Below are positions 30,101 to 43,200 of a DNA stretch of 64,000 bases, piece by piece (position 1 is the first letter of the stretch; the number at the start of each line of letters is the position of its first letter). Below the pieces are notes generated by a model. It was not told the origin of the DNA and did not search any database. It saw only the letters and a program-made list of their open reading frames with translations. Source of the DNA: Chaenocephalus aceratus (taxonomy: Eukaryota; Chordata; Actinopteri; Perciformes; Channichthyidae); assembly GCA_023974075.1 (NCBI GenBank), contig JAMFTG010000267.1, forward strand, positions 1 through 64,000, written 5' to 3'. Both the position numbers and the translations under genes were made by a program.

Positions 30101-32605
30101 ACGTAATATATATATTTTTGTTTTCTTCTGTTCTCTACCTACTCTCTGGCAGATAGTTCATTAAGAAAACAGAAATTCATTGGCGGATGTTGCCTTCTTG
30201 AGACGTGACCATCTCTACTCACAAAATGTGAGAAAGGGAATTTATCATGTGCCAACGTTTGCACTAAGTAAGTAATGGAGAATAGGGTTTGTTTTCTTCT
30301 GTTTTCTTTACCTATTCTCTACCAGGTAAGCCATTAAGAAAAACAGAAAGTCCTATGCGGATATGACTTGGGTCACATGCCGATTGTGTCCTTGAGCAAG
30401 ACACTTTAGGACAAATCGCTCCCGTAGTCATGACTACGGTATTGAAGTGTTTGTAACGTAATATATATATTTTGTTTTTCTTCTGTTTCTTTACCTATTC
30501 TCTACCAGGTAAGCCATTAAGAAAACAGAAAGTCCTATACGGATATGACTTTGGGTCACATCCGCATAGGACTTTGGGTCACATGCCAATGTGTCCTTGA
30601 GCAAGACACCTTAGCACAAATCGCTCCCGTAGTCCATGTCTACGGTATTGAAGTGTTTGTACGTAATATATAGTATTTTTGTTTCTTCTGTTTCTCTACC
30701 TACTCTCTGGCAGATAGTTCATTAAGAAAACAGAAATCATTGGCGGATGTTGCCTTCTTGAGACGTGACCATCTCTACTCACAAAATGTGAGAAAGGGAT
30801 TTTCATGTGCCAACGTTTGCACTAAGTAAGTAATGGAGAATAGGGTTTGTTTTCTTCTGTTTTCTTTACCTATTCTCTACCAGGTAAGCCATTAAGAAAC
30901 AGAAAGTCCTATGCGGATGTGACTTTGGTTCACATCCGATGTGTCCTTGAGCAAGACACCTTAGCACAAATCGCTCCCGTAGGCATGTCTACGGTATTGA
31001 AGTGTTTGTAACGTAATATATATATTTTTGTTTTCTTCTGTTTTCTCTACCTACTCTCTGGCAGATAGTTCATTAAGAAAACAGAAATCATTGGCGGATG
31101 TTGCCTTCTTGAGACGTGACCATCTCTACTCACAAAATGTGAGAAAGGGAATTTATCCTGTGCCAACGTTTGCACTAAGTAAGTAATGGAGAAAGGGTTT
31201 TGTTTTCTTCTGTTTCTTTACCTATTCCTCTACCAGGTTAAGCCATTAAGAAAACAGAAAGTCCTATGCGGATATGACTTTGGGTCACATGCCGATGTGT
31301 CCTTGAGCAAGACACTTTAGGACAAATCGCTCCCGTAGTCATGACTACGGTATTGAAGTGTTTGTAACGTAATATATATATTTTTGTTTTCTTCTGTTTT
31401 CTTTACCTATTCTCTACCAGGTAAGCCATTAAGAAAACAGAAAGTCCTATACGGATATGACTTTTGGGTCACATCCGCATAGGACTTTGGGTCACACTGC
31501 CAATGTGGTCCCCTTGAGCAAGACACCTTAGCACAAATCGCTTCCCGTAGTCATGTCTATGGTATTGAAGTTGTTTGTAACGTAATATATGTATTTTTGT
31601 TTTCTTCTGTTTCTCTACCTACTCTCTGGCAGATAGTTCATTAAGAAAACAGAAATCATTGGCGGATGTTGCCTTCTTGAGACGTGACCATCTCTACTCA
31701 CAAAATGTGAGAAAGGGAATTTATCATGTGCCAACGTTTGCACTAAGTAAGTAATGGAGAATAGGGTTTGTTTTCTTCTGTTTCTTTACCTATTCTCTAC
31801 CAGGTAAGCCATTAAGAAAACAGAAAGTCTATACTGACTTTGGGTCACGCGATAGGACTTTGGCTCACATGCCGATGTGTCCTTGAGCAAGACACTTCAG
31901 GACAAATCGCTCCCGTAGGCATGTCTACGGTATTGAAGTGTTTGTACATTAATATGTTTCAAATGTTCATCTCTACTCACAAAATGTCAGACAGGGAATT
32001 TATCATTTGCCAATGTTTGCACTAAGTAAGTAATGGAGAATAGGGTTTGTTTTCTTCTGTTTCTTTACCTATTCTCTACCAGGTAAGCCATTAAGAAAAC
32101 AGAAAGTCCTATACGGATGTGACTTTGGGTCACATTGCCGATGTGTCCTTGAGCAAGACACTTTAGGACAAATCGCTCCCGTAGTCATGACTACGGTATT
32201 GAAGTGTTTGTAACGTAATATATATATTTTTGTTTTCTTCTGTTTTCTTTACCTATTCTCTACCAGGTAAGCCATTAAGAAAACAGAAAGTCCTATACGG
32301 ATATGACTTTGGGTCACATCCGCATAGGACTTTGGGTCACATGCCAATGTGTCCTTGAGCAAGACACCTTAGCACAAATCGCTCCCGTATCATGTCTATG
32401 GTATTGAAGTGTTTGTAACGTAATATATATATTTTTGTTTTCTTCTGTTTCTCTACCTACTCTCTGGCAGATAGTTCATTAAGAAAACAGAAATCATTGG
32501 CGGATGTTGCTTCTTGAGACGTGACCATCTCTACTCACAAAATGTGAGAAAGGGAATTTATCATGTGCCAACGTTTGCACTAAGTAAGTAATGGAGAATA
32601 GGGTT
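22953..32605 (+). repeat. 9.75-kb variable block, copy 1
   Basis: Segment present in the long HOR and absent from the 13.1 kb form. It starts with D-A'-B-C-A-B-C and includes the spaced 3.7 kb duplication. It is the most error-rich part of the window. Flanks before it (D ... A-B-C) and after it (A-B-C-E-C-A-B-C-ED) are joined directly at 9,845 in the short form. Confidence 0.8.
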
Positions 32606-34063
32606 GTTTTCTTCTGTTTCTTTACCTATTCTCTACCAGGTAAGCCATTAAGAAAACAGAAAGTCCTATGCGGATATGACTTTGGGTCACATGCCGATGT
32701 GTCCTTGAGCAAGACACTTTAGGACAAATCGCTCCTGTAGTCATGACTACGGTATTGAAGTGTTTGTAACGTAATATATATATTTTTGTTTCTTCTGTTT
32801 CTTTACCTATTCTCTACCAGGTAAGCCATTAAGAAAACAGAAAGTCCTATACGGATATGACTTTGGGTCACATCCGCATAGGACTTTGGGTCACATGCCA
32901 ATGTGTCCTTGAGCAAGACACCTTAGCACAAATCGCTCCCGTAGTCATGTCTATGGTATTGAAGTGTTTGTAACGTAATATATATATTTTTGTTTCTTCT
33001 GTTCTCTACCTACTCTCTGGCAGATAGTTCATTAAGAAAACAGAAATCATTGGCGGATGTTGCCTTCTTGAGACGTGACCATCTCTACTCACAAAATGTG
33101 AGAAAGGGAATTTATCATGTGCCAACGTTTGCACTAAGTAAGTAATGGAGAATAGGGTTTGTTTTTTCTGTTTCTTTACCTATTCTCTACCAGGTAAGCC
33201 ATTAAGAAAACAGAAAGTCCTATACGGATGTGACTTTGGTTCACATCCGATGTGTCCTTGAGCAAGACACTTTAGCACAAATCGCTCCCGTAGGCATGTC
33301 TACGGTATTGAAGTGTTTGTAACGTAATATATATATTTTTGTTTTCTTCTGTTTCTCTACCTACTCTGGCAGATAGTTCATTAAGAAAACAGAATCATTG
33401 GCGGATGTTGCCTTCTTGAGACGTGACCATCTCTACTCACAAAATGTGAGAAAGGGAATTTATCATGTGCCAACGTTTGCACTAAGTAAGTAATGGAGAA
33501 TAGGGTTTGTTTTCTTCTGTTTCTTTACCTATTCTCTACCAGGTAAGCCATTAAGAAAACAGAAAGTCCTATGCGGATATGACTTTGGGTCACATGCCGA
33601 TGTGTCCTTGAGCAAGACACTTTAGGACAAATCGCTCCCGTAGTCATGACTACGGTATTGAAGTGTTTGTAACGTAATATATATATTTTTGTTTTCTTCT
33701 GTTTCTTTACCTATTCTCTACCAGGTAAGCCATTAAGAAAACAGAAAGTCCTATACGGATATGACTTTGGGTCACATCCGCATAGGACTTTGGGTCACTG
33801 CCAATGTGTCCTTGAGCAAGACACCTTAGCACAAATCGCTCCCGTAGTCATGTCTATGGTATTGAAGTGTTTGTAACGTAATATATGTATTTTGTTTTCT
33901 TCTGTTTCTCTACCTACTCTCTGGCAGATAGTTCATTAAGAAACAGAAATCATTGGCGGATGTTGCCTTCTTGAGACGTGACCATCTCTACTCACAAAAT
34001 GTGAGAAAGGGAATTTATCATGTGCCAACGTTTGCACTAAGTAAGTAATGGAGAATAGGGTTT
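27168..34063 (+). repeat. Segment with three D groups
   Basis: D 27168, A' 27453, B 27630, C 27832, D 27999, A' 28279, B 28454, C 28657, A 28829, B 29009, C 29213, A 29384, B 29564, C 29769, E 29940, C 30120, A 30291, B 30474, C 30681, E 30849 (mixed marks), C 31030, A 31202, B 31386, C 31599, D 31770, A' 32049, B 32232, C 32437, A 32606, B 32788, C 32992, E 33161 (tacgg), C 33341, A 33509, B 33691, C 33894. The stretch 29.0-29.9 kb is nearly error free. Confidence 0.85.
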
Positions 34064-37000
34064 GTTTTCTTCTGTTTCTTTACCTATTCTCTACCAGGTA
34101 AGCCATTAAGAAAACAGAAAGTCCTATGCGGATGTGACTTTGGTTCACATCCGATGTGTCCTTGAGCAAGACACTTTAGCACAAATCGCTCCCGTAGGCA
34201 TGTCTACGGTATTGAAGTGTTTGTACATTAATATGTTTCAATGTTCATCTCTACTCACAAAATGTCAGACAGGGAATTTGTTCATTTGCCAACGTTTGCA
34301 CTAAGTAAGTATTGGAGAATAGGGTTTGTTTTCTTCTGTTTCTTTACCTATTCTCTACCAGGTAAGCCATTAAGAAAACAGAAAGTCCTATACGGATATG
34401 ACTTTGGGTCACATCCGCATAGGACTTTGGCTCACATGCCGATGTGTCCTTGAGCAAGACACTTCAGGACAAATCGCTCCTTAGGCATGTCTACGGTATT
34501 GAAGTGTTTTGTACATTAATATGTTTCAAATGTTCATCTCTACTCACAAAATGTCAGACAGGGAATTTATCATTTGCCAATGTTTGCACTAAGTAAGTAA
34601 TGGAGAATAGGGTTTGTTTTCTCTTCTGTTTCTTTACCTATTCTCTACCAGGTAAGCCATTAAGAAAACAGAAAGTCCTATACGGATGTGACTTTGGGTC
34701 ACATGCCAATGTGTCCTTGAGCAAGACACTTTAGGACAAATCGCTCCCGTAGTCATGACTACGGTATTGAAGTGTTTTGTAACGTAATATATATATTTTT
34801 GTTTTCTTCTGTTTCTTTACCTATTCTCTACCAGGTAAGCCATTAAGAAAACAGAAAAGTCCTATGCGGATATGACTTTGGGTCACATGCCGATGTGTCC
34901 TTGAGCAAGACACTTTAGGACAAATCGCTCCCGTAGTTATGACTACGGTAATTGAAGTGTTTGTAACGTAATATATATATTTTTGTTTTCTTCTGTTTCT
35001 TTACCTATTCTCTACCAGGTAAGCCATTAAGAAAACAGAAAGTCCTATACGGATATGACTTTGGGTCACAATCCGCATAGGACTTTGGGTCACATGCCAA
35101 TGTGTCCTTGAGCAGACACCTTAGCACAAATCGCTCCCGTAGTCATGTCTATGGTATTGAAGTGTTTGTAACGTAATATATATATTTTTGTTTTCTTTCT
35201 GTTTCTCTACCTACTCTCTGGCAGATAGTTCATTAAGAAAACAGAAATCATTGGCGGATGTTGCCTTCTTGAGACGTGACCATCTCTACTCACAAAATGT
35301 GAGAAAGGGAATTTATCATGTGCCAACGTTTGCACTAAGTAAGTAATGGAGAATAGGGTTTGTTTTCTTCTGTTTCTTTACCTATTCTCTACCAGGTAAG
35401 CCATTAAGAAAACAGAAAGTCCTATGCGGATGTGACTTTGGTTCACATCCGATGTGTCCTTGAGCAAGACACTTTAGCACAAATCGCTCCCGTAGGCATG
35501 TCTACGGTATTGAAGTGTTTGTAACGTAATATATATATTTTTGTTTTCTTCTGTTTCTCTACCTACTCTCTGGCAGATAGTTCATTAAGAAACAGAAATC
35601 ATTGGCGGATGTTGCCTTCTTGAGACGTGACCATCTCTACTCACAAAATGTGAGAAAGGGAATTATCATGTGCCAACGTTTGCACTAAGTAAGTAATGGA
35701 GAATAGGGTTTGTTTTCTTCTGTTTTCTTTACCTATTCTCTACCAGGTAAGCCATTAAGAAAACAGAAAGTCCTATGCGGATGTGACTTTGGTTCACATC
35801 CGATGTGTCCTTGAGCAAGACACTTTAGCACAAATCGCTCCCGTAGGCATGTCTACGGTATTGAAGTGTTTGTAACGTAATATATATATTTTTGTTTTCT
35901 TCTGTTTCTCTACCTACTCTCTGGCAGATAGTTCATTAAGAAAACAGAAATCATTGGCGGATGTTGCCTTCTTGAGACGTGACCATCTCTACTCACAAAA
36001 TGTGAGAAAGGGAATTTATCATGTGCCAACGTTTGCACTAAGTAAGTAATGGAGAATAAGGTTTGTTTTCTTCTGTTTCTTTACCTATTCTCTACCAGGT
36101 AAGCCATTAAGAAAACAGAAAGTCCTATGCGGATATGACTTTGGGTCACATGCCGATGTGTCCTTGAGCAAGACACTTTAGGACAAATCGCTCCCGTAGT
36201 CATGACTACGGTATTGAAGTGTTTGTAACGTAATATATATATTTTTGTTTTCTTCTGTTTCTTTACCTATTCTCTACCAGGTAAGCCATTAAGAAAACAG
36301 AAAGTCCTATACGGATATGACTTTGGGTCACATCCGCATAGGGACTTTGGGTCACATGCCGATGTGTCCTTGAGCAAGACACCTTAGCACAAATCGCTCC
36401 CGTAGTCATGTCTACGGTATTGAAGTGTTTGTAACGTAATATATATATTTTTGTTTTCTTCTGTTTCTCTACCTACTCTCTGGCAGATAGTTCATTAAGA
36501 AAACAGAAATCATTGGCGGATGTTGCCTTCTTGAGACGTGACCATCTCTACTCACAAAATGTGAGAAAGGGAATTTATCATGTGCCAACGTTTGCACTAA
36601 GTAAGTAATGGAGAATAGGGTTTGTTTTCTTCTGTTTCTTTACCTATTCTCTACCAGGTAAGCCATTAAGAAAACAGAAAGTCCTATACGGATATGACTT
36701 TGGGTCACATCCGCATAGGACTTTGGGTCACATGCCAATGTGTCCTTGAGCAAGACATCTTAGCACAAATCGCTCCCGTAGTCATGTCTATGGTATTGAA
36801 GTGTTTGTAACGTAATATATATATTTTTGTTTTCTTCTGTTTCTCTACCTACTCTCTGGCAGATAGTTCATTAAGAAAACAGAAATCATTGGCGGATGTT
36901 GCCTTCTTGAGACGTGACCATCTCTACTCACAAAATGTGAGAAAGGGAATTTATCATGTGCCAACGTTTGCACTAAGTAAGTAATGGAGAATAGGGTTTG

Positions 37001-40000
37001 TTTTCTTCTGTTTCTTTACCTATTCTCTACCAGGTAAGCCATTAAGAAAACAGAAAGTCCTATGCGGATGTGACTTTGGTTCACATCCGATGTGTCCTTG
37101 AGCAAGACACTTTAGCACAAATCGCTCCCGTAGGCATGTCTACGGTATTGAAGTGTTTGTACATTAATATGTTTCAAATGTTCATCTCTACTCACAAAAT
37201 GTCAGACAGGGAATTTATCATTTGCCAATGTTTGCACTAAGTAAGTAATGGAGAATAGGGTTTGTTTTCTTCTGATTCTTTACCTATTCTCTACCAGGTA
37301 AGCCATTAAGAAAACAGAAAGTCCTATACGGATGTGACTTTGGGTCACATGCCGATGTGTCCTTGAGCAAGACACTTTAGGACAAATCGCTCCCGTAGTC
37401 ATGACTACGGTATTGAAGTGTTTGTAACGTAATATATATATTTTTGTTTTCTTCTGTTTCTTTACCTATTCTCTACCAGGTAAGCCATTAAGAAAACAGA
37501 AAGTCCTATGCGGATATGACTTTGGGTCACATGCCGATGTGTCCTTGAGCAAGACACTTTAGGACAAATCGCTCCCGTAGTCATGACTACGGTATTGAAG
37601 TGTTTGTAACGTAATATATATATTTTTGTTTTCTTCTGTTTCTTTACCTATTCTCTACCAGGTAAGCCATTAAGAAAACAGAAAGTCCTATACGGATATG
37701 ACTTTGGGTCACATCCGCATAGGACTTTGGGTCACATGCCAATGTGTCCTTGAGCAAGACACCTTAGCACAAATCGCTCCCGTAGTCATGTCTATGGTAT
37801 TGAAGTGTTTGTAACGTAATATATGTATTTTTGTTTTCTTCTGTTTCTCTACCTACTCTCTGGCAGATAGTTCATTAAGAAAACAGAAATCATTGGCGGA
37901 TGTTGCCTTCTTGAGACGTGACCATCTCTACTCACAAAATGTGAGAAAGGGAATTTATCATGTGCCAACGTTTGCACTAAGTAAGTAATGGAGAATAGGG
38001 TTTGTTTTCTTCTGTTTCTTTACCTATTCTCTACCAGGTAAGCCATTAAGAAAACAGAAAGTCCTATGCGGATGTGACTTTGGTTCACATCCGATGTGTC
38101 CTTGAGCAAGACACTTTAGCACAAATCGCTCCCGTAGGCATGTCTACGGTATTGAAGTGTTTGTACATTAATATGTTTCAAATGTTTCATCTCTACTCAC
38201 AAAATGTCAGACAGGGAATTTGTCATTTGCCAACGTTTGCACTAAGTAAGTATTGGAGAATAGGGTTTGTTTTCTTCTGTTTCTTTACCTATTCTCTACC
38301 AGGTAAGCCATTAAGAAAACAGAAGTCCTATACGGATATGACTTTGGGTCACATCCGCATAGGACTTTGGCTCACATGCCGATGTGTCCTTGAGCAAGAC
38401 ACTTCAGGACAAATCGCTCCCTTAGGCATGTCTACGGTATTGAAGTGTTTGTACATTAATATGTTTCAAATGTTCATCTCTACTCACAAAATGTCAGACA
38501 GGGAATTTATCATTTGCCAATGTTTGCACTAAGTAAGTAATGGAGAATAGGGTTTGTTTTCTTCTGTTTCTTTACCTATTCTCTACCAGGTAAGCCATTA
38601 AGAAAACAGAAAGTCCTATACGGATGTGACTTTGGGTCACATGCCAATGTGTCCTTGAGCAAGACACTTTAGGACAAATCGCTCCCGTAGTCATGACTAC
38701 GGTATTGAAGTGTTTGTAACGTAATATATATATTTTTGTTTTCTTCTGTTTCTTTACCTATTCTCTACCAGGTAAGCCATTAAGAAAACAGAAAGTCCTA
38801 TGCGGATATGACTTTGGGTCACATGCCGATGTGTCCTTGAGCAAGACACTTTAGGACAAATCGCTCCCGTAGTCATGACTACGGTATTGAAGTGTTTGTA
38901 ACGTAATATATATATTTTTGTTTTCTTCTGTTTCTTTACCTATTCTCTACCAGGTAAGCCATTAAGAAAACAGAAAGTCCTATACGGATATGACTTTGGG
39001 TCACATCCGCATAGGACTTTGGGTCACATGCCAATGTGTCCTTGAGCAAGACACCTTAGCACAAATCGCTCCCGTAGTCATGTCTATGGTATTGAAGTGT
39101 TTGTAACGTAATATATATATTTTTGTTTTCTTCTGTTTCTCTACCTACTCTCTGGCAGATAGTTCATTAAGAAAACAGAAATCATTGGCGGATGTTGCCT
39201 TCTTGAGACGTGACCATCTCTACTCACAAAATGTGAGAAAGGGAATTTATCATGTGCCAACGTTTGCACTAAGTAAGTAATGGAGAATAGGGTTTGTTTT
39301 CTTCTGTTTCTTTACCTATTCTCTACCAGGTAAGCCATTAAGAAAACAGAAAGTCCTATGCGGATGTGACTTTGGTTCACATCCGATGTGTCCTTGAGCA
39401 AGACACTTTAGCACAAATCGCTCCCGTAGGCATGTCTACGGTATTGAAGTGTTTGTAACGTAATATATATATTTTTGTTTTCTTCTGTTTCTCTACCTAC
39501 TCTCTGGCAGATAGTTCATTAAGAAAACAGAAATCATTGGCGGATGTTGCCTTCTTGAGACGTGACCATCTCTACTCACAAAATGTGAGAAAGGGAATTT
39601 ATCATGTGCCAACGTTTGCACTAAGTAAGTAATGGAGAATAGGGTTTGTTTTCTTCTGTTTCTTTACCTATTCTCTACCAGGTAAGCCATTAAGAAAACA
39701 GAAAGTCCTATGCGGATATGACTTTGGGTCACATGCCGATGTGTCCTTGAGCAAGACACTTTAGGACAAATCGCTCCCGTAGTCATGACTACGGTATTGA
39801 AGTGTTTGTAACGTAATATATATATTTTTGTTTTCTTCTGTTTCTTTACCTATTCTCTACCAGGTAAGCCATTAAGAAAACAGAAAGTCCTATACGGATA
39901 TGACTTTGGGTCACATCCGCATAGGACTTTGGGTCACATGCCAATGTGTCCTTGAGCAAGACACCTTAGCACAAATCGCTCCCGTAGTCATGTCTATGGT

Positions 40001-40205
40001 ATTGAAGTGTTTGTAACGTAATATATGTATTTTTGTTTTCTTCTGTTTCTCTACCTACTCTCTGGCAGATAGTTCATTAAGAAAACAGAAATCATTGGCG
40101 GATGTTGCCTTCTTGAGACGTGACCATCTCTACTCACAAAATGTGAGAAAGGGAATTTATCATGTGCCAACGTTTGCACTAAGTAAGTAATGGAGAATAG
40201 GGTTT
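34064..40205 (+). repeat. End of long HOR copy 1; indel noise stops here
   Basis: ED 34064, D 34328, A' 34616, A 34801, B 34985, C 35190, E 35362, C 35543, E 35712, C 35894, A 36065, B 36247, C 36453, B 36624, C 36829, ED 37000, A' 37264, A 37446, B 37628, C 37833, ED 38004, D 38269, A' 38556, A 38738, B 38920, C 39125, E 39296, C 39477, A 39648, B 39830, C 40035. Indels become rare after about 36,340. Confidence 0.92.
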
Positions 40206-43200
40206 GTTTTCTTCTGTTTCTTTACCTATTCTCTACCAGGTAAGCCATTAAGAAAACAGAAAGTCCTATACGGATATGACTTTGGGTCACATGCGCATAG
40301 GACTTTGGCTCACATGCCGATGTGTCCTTGAGCAAGACACTTCAGGACAAATCGCTCCCTTAGGCATGTCTACGGTATTGAAGTGTTTGTACATTAATAT
40401 GTTTCAAATGTTCATCTCTACTCACAAAATGTCAGACAGGGAATTTATCATTTGCCAATGTTTGCACTAAGTAAGTAATGGAGAATAGGGTTTGTTTTCT
40501 TCTGTTTCTTTACCTATTCTCTACCAGGTAAGCCATTAAGAAAACAGAAAGTCCTATACGGATGTGACTTTGGGTCACATGCCGATGTGTCCTTGAGCAA
40601 GACACTTTAGGACAAATCGCTCCCGTAGTCATGACTATGGTATTGAAGTGTTTGTAACGTAATATATATATTTTTGTTTTCTTCTGTTTCTTTACCTATT
40701 CTCTACCAGGTAAGCCATTAAGAAAACAGAAAGTCCTATACGGATATGACTTTGGGTCACATCCGCATAGGACTTTGGGTCACATGCCAATGTGTCCTTG
40801 AGCAAGACACCTTAGCACAAATCGCTCCCGTAGTCATGTCTATGGTATTGAAGTGTTTGTAACGTAATATATATATTTTTGTTTTCTTCTGTTTCTCTAC
40901 CTACTCTCTGGCAGATAGTTCATTAAGAAAACAGAAATCATTGGCGGATGTTGCCTTCTTGAGACGTGACCATCTCTACTCACAAAATGTGAGAAAGGGA
41001 ATTTATCATGTGCCAACGTTTGCACTAAGTAAGTAATGGAGAATAGGGTTTGTTTTCTTCTGTTTCTTTACCTATTCTCTACCAGGTAAGCCATTAAGAA
41101 AACAGAAAGTCCTATACGGATATGACTTTGGGTCACATCCGCATAGGACTTTGGGTCACATGCCAATGTGTCCTTGAGCAAGACACCTTAGCACAAATCG
41201 CTCCCGTAGTCATGTCTATGGTATTGAAGTGTTTGTAACGTAATATATATATTTTTGTTTTCTTCTGTTTCTCTACCTACTCTCTGGCAGATAGTTCATT
41301 AAGAAAACAGAAATCATTGGCGGATGTTGCCTTCTTGAGACGTGACCATCTCTACTCACAAAATGTGAGAAAGGGAATTTATCATGTGCCAACGTTTGCA
41401 CTAAGTAAGTAATGGAGAATAGGGTTTGTTTTCTTCTGTTTCTTTACCTATTCTCTACCAGGTAAGCCATTAAGAAAACAGAAAGTCCTATGCGGATATG
41501 ACTTTGGGTCACATCCGCATAGGACTTTGGCTCACATGCCGATGTGTCCTTGAGCAAGACACTTCAGGACAAATCGCTCCCTTAGGCATGTCTACGGTAT
41601 TGAAGTGTTTGTACATTAATATGTTTCAAATGTTCATCTCTACTCACAAAATGTCAGACAGGGAATTTATCATTTGCCAATGTTTGCACTAAGTAAGTAA
41701 TGGAGAATAGGGTTTGTTTTCTTCTGTTTCTTTACCTATTCTCTACCAGGTAAGCCATTAAGAAAACAGAAAGTCCTATACGGATGTGACTTTGGGTCAC
41801 ATGCCGATGTGTCCTTGAGCAAGACACTTTAGGACAAATCGCTCCCGTAGTCATGACTACGGTATTGAAGTGTTTGTAACGTAATATATATATTTTTGTT
41901 TTCTTCTGTTTCTTTACCTATTCTCTACCAGGTAAGCCATTAAGAAAACAGAAAGTCCTATGCGGATATGACTTTGGGTCACATGCCGATGTGTCCTTGA
42001 GCAAGACACTTTAGGACAAATCGCTCCCGTAGTCATGACTACGGTATTGAAGTGTTTGTAACGTAATATATATATTTTTGTTTTCTTCTGTTTCTTTACC
42101 TATTCTCTACCAGGTAAGCCATTAAGAAAACAGAAAGTCCTATATGGATATGACTTTGGGTCACATCCGCATAGGACTTTGGGTCACATGCCAATGTGTC
42201 CTTGAGCAAGACACCTTAGCACAAATCGCTCCCGTAGTCATGTCTATGGTATTGAAGTGTTTGTAACGTAATATATATATTTTTGTTTTCTTCTGTTTCT
42301 CTACCTACTCTCTGGCAGATAGTTCATTAAGAAAACAGAAATCATTGGCGGATGTTGCCTTCTTGAGACGTGACCATCTCTACTCACAAAATGTGAGAAA
42401 GGGAATTTATCATGTGCCAACGTTTGCACTAAGTAAGTAATGGAGAATAGGGTTTGTTTTCTTCTGTTTCTTTACCTATTCTCTACCAGGTAAGCCATTA
42501 AGAAAACAGAAAGTCCTATGCGGATGTGACTTTGGTTCACATCCGATGTGTCCTTGAGCAAGACACTTTAGCACAAATCGCTCCCGTAGGCATGTCTACG
42601 GTATTGAAGTGTTTGTAACGTAATATATATTTTTGTTTTCTTCTGTTTCTCTACCTACTCTCTGGCAGATAGTTCATTAAGAAAACAGAAATCATTGGCG
42701 GATGTTGCCTTCTTGAGACGTGACCATCTCTACTCACAAAATGTGAGAAAGGGAATTTATCATGTGCCAACGTTTGCACTAAGTAAGTAATGGAGAATAG
42801 GGTTTGTTTTCTTCTGTTTCTTTACCTATTCTCTACCAGGTAAGCCATTAAGAAAACAGAAAGTCCTATGCGGATATGACTTTGGGTCACATGCCGATGT
42901 GTCCTTGAGCAAGACACTTTAGGACAAATCGCTCCCGTAGTCATGACTACGGTATTGAAGTGTTTGTAACGTAATATATATATTTTTGTTTTCTTCTGTT
43001 TCTCTACCTATTCTCTACCAGGTAAGCCATTAAGAAAACAGAAAGTCCTATACGGATATGACTTTGGGTCACATCCGCATAGGACTTTGGGTCACATGCC
43101 AATGTGTCCTTGAGCAAGACACCTTAGCACAAATCGCTCCCGTAGTCATGTCTATGGTATTGAAGTGTTTGTAACGTAATATATATATTTTTGTTTTCTT

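Larger units (their letters stand above)
17445..40205 (+). repeat. Long HOR copy 1, about 22.8 kb
   Basis: Runs from D at 17,445 to the matching D at 40,206. The order agrees module for module with 40,206-60,892 as far as that copy goes. Private marks shared with the next copy include tatatggata (19,381 and 42,141) and gtaacttaatat (near 21,867 and 44,641). Length falls about 100 bp short of 22,889, explained by net deletion indels in the error-rich part. Confidence 0.88.

Noticed and set aside
38074..38532. 152-codon open frame, the longest in the window
   Set aside because: It exists only because of a one-base insertion near 38,187 and a one-base deletion near 38,321, which shift the frame out and back. 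The equivalent modules at 15.3 kb and 57.0 kb do not have it.
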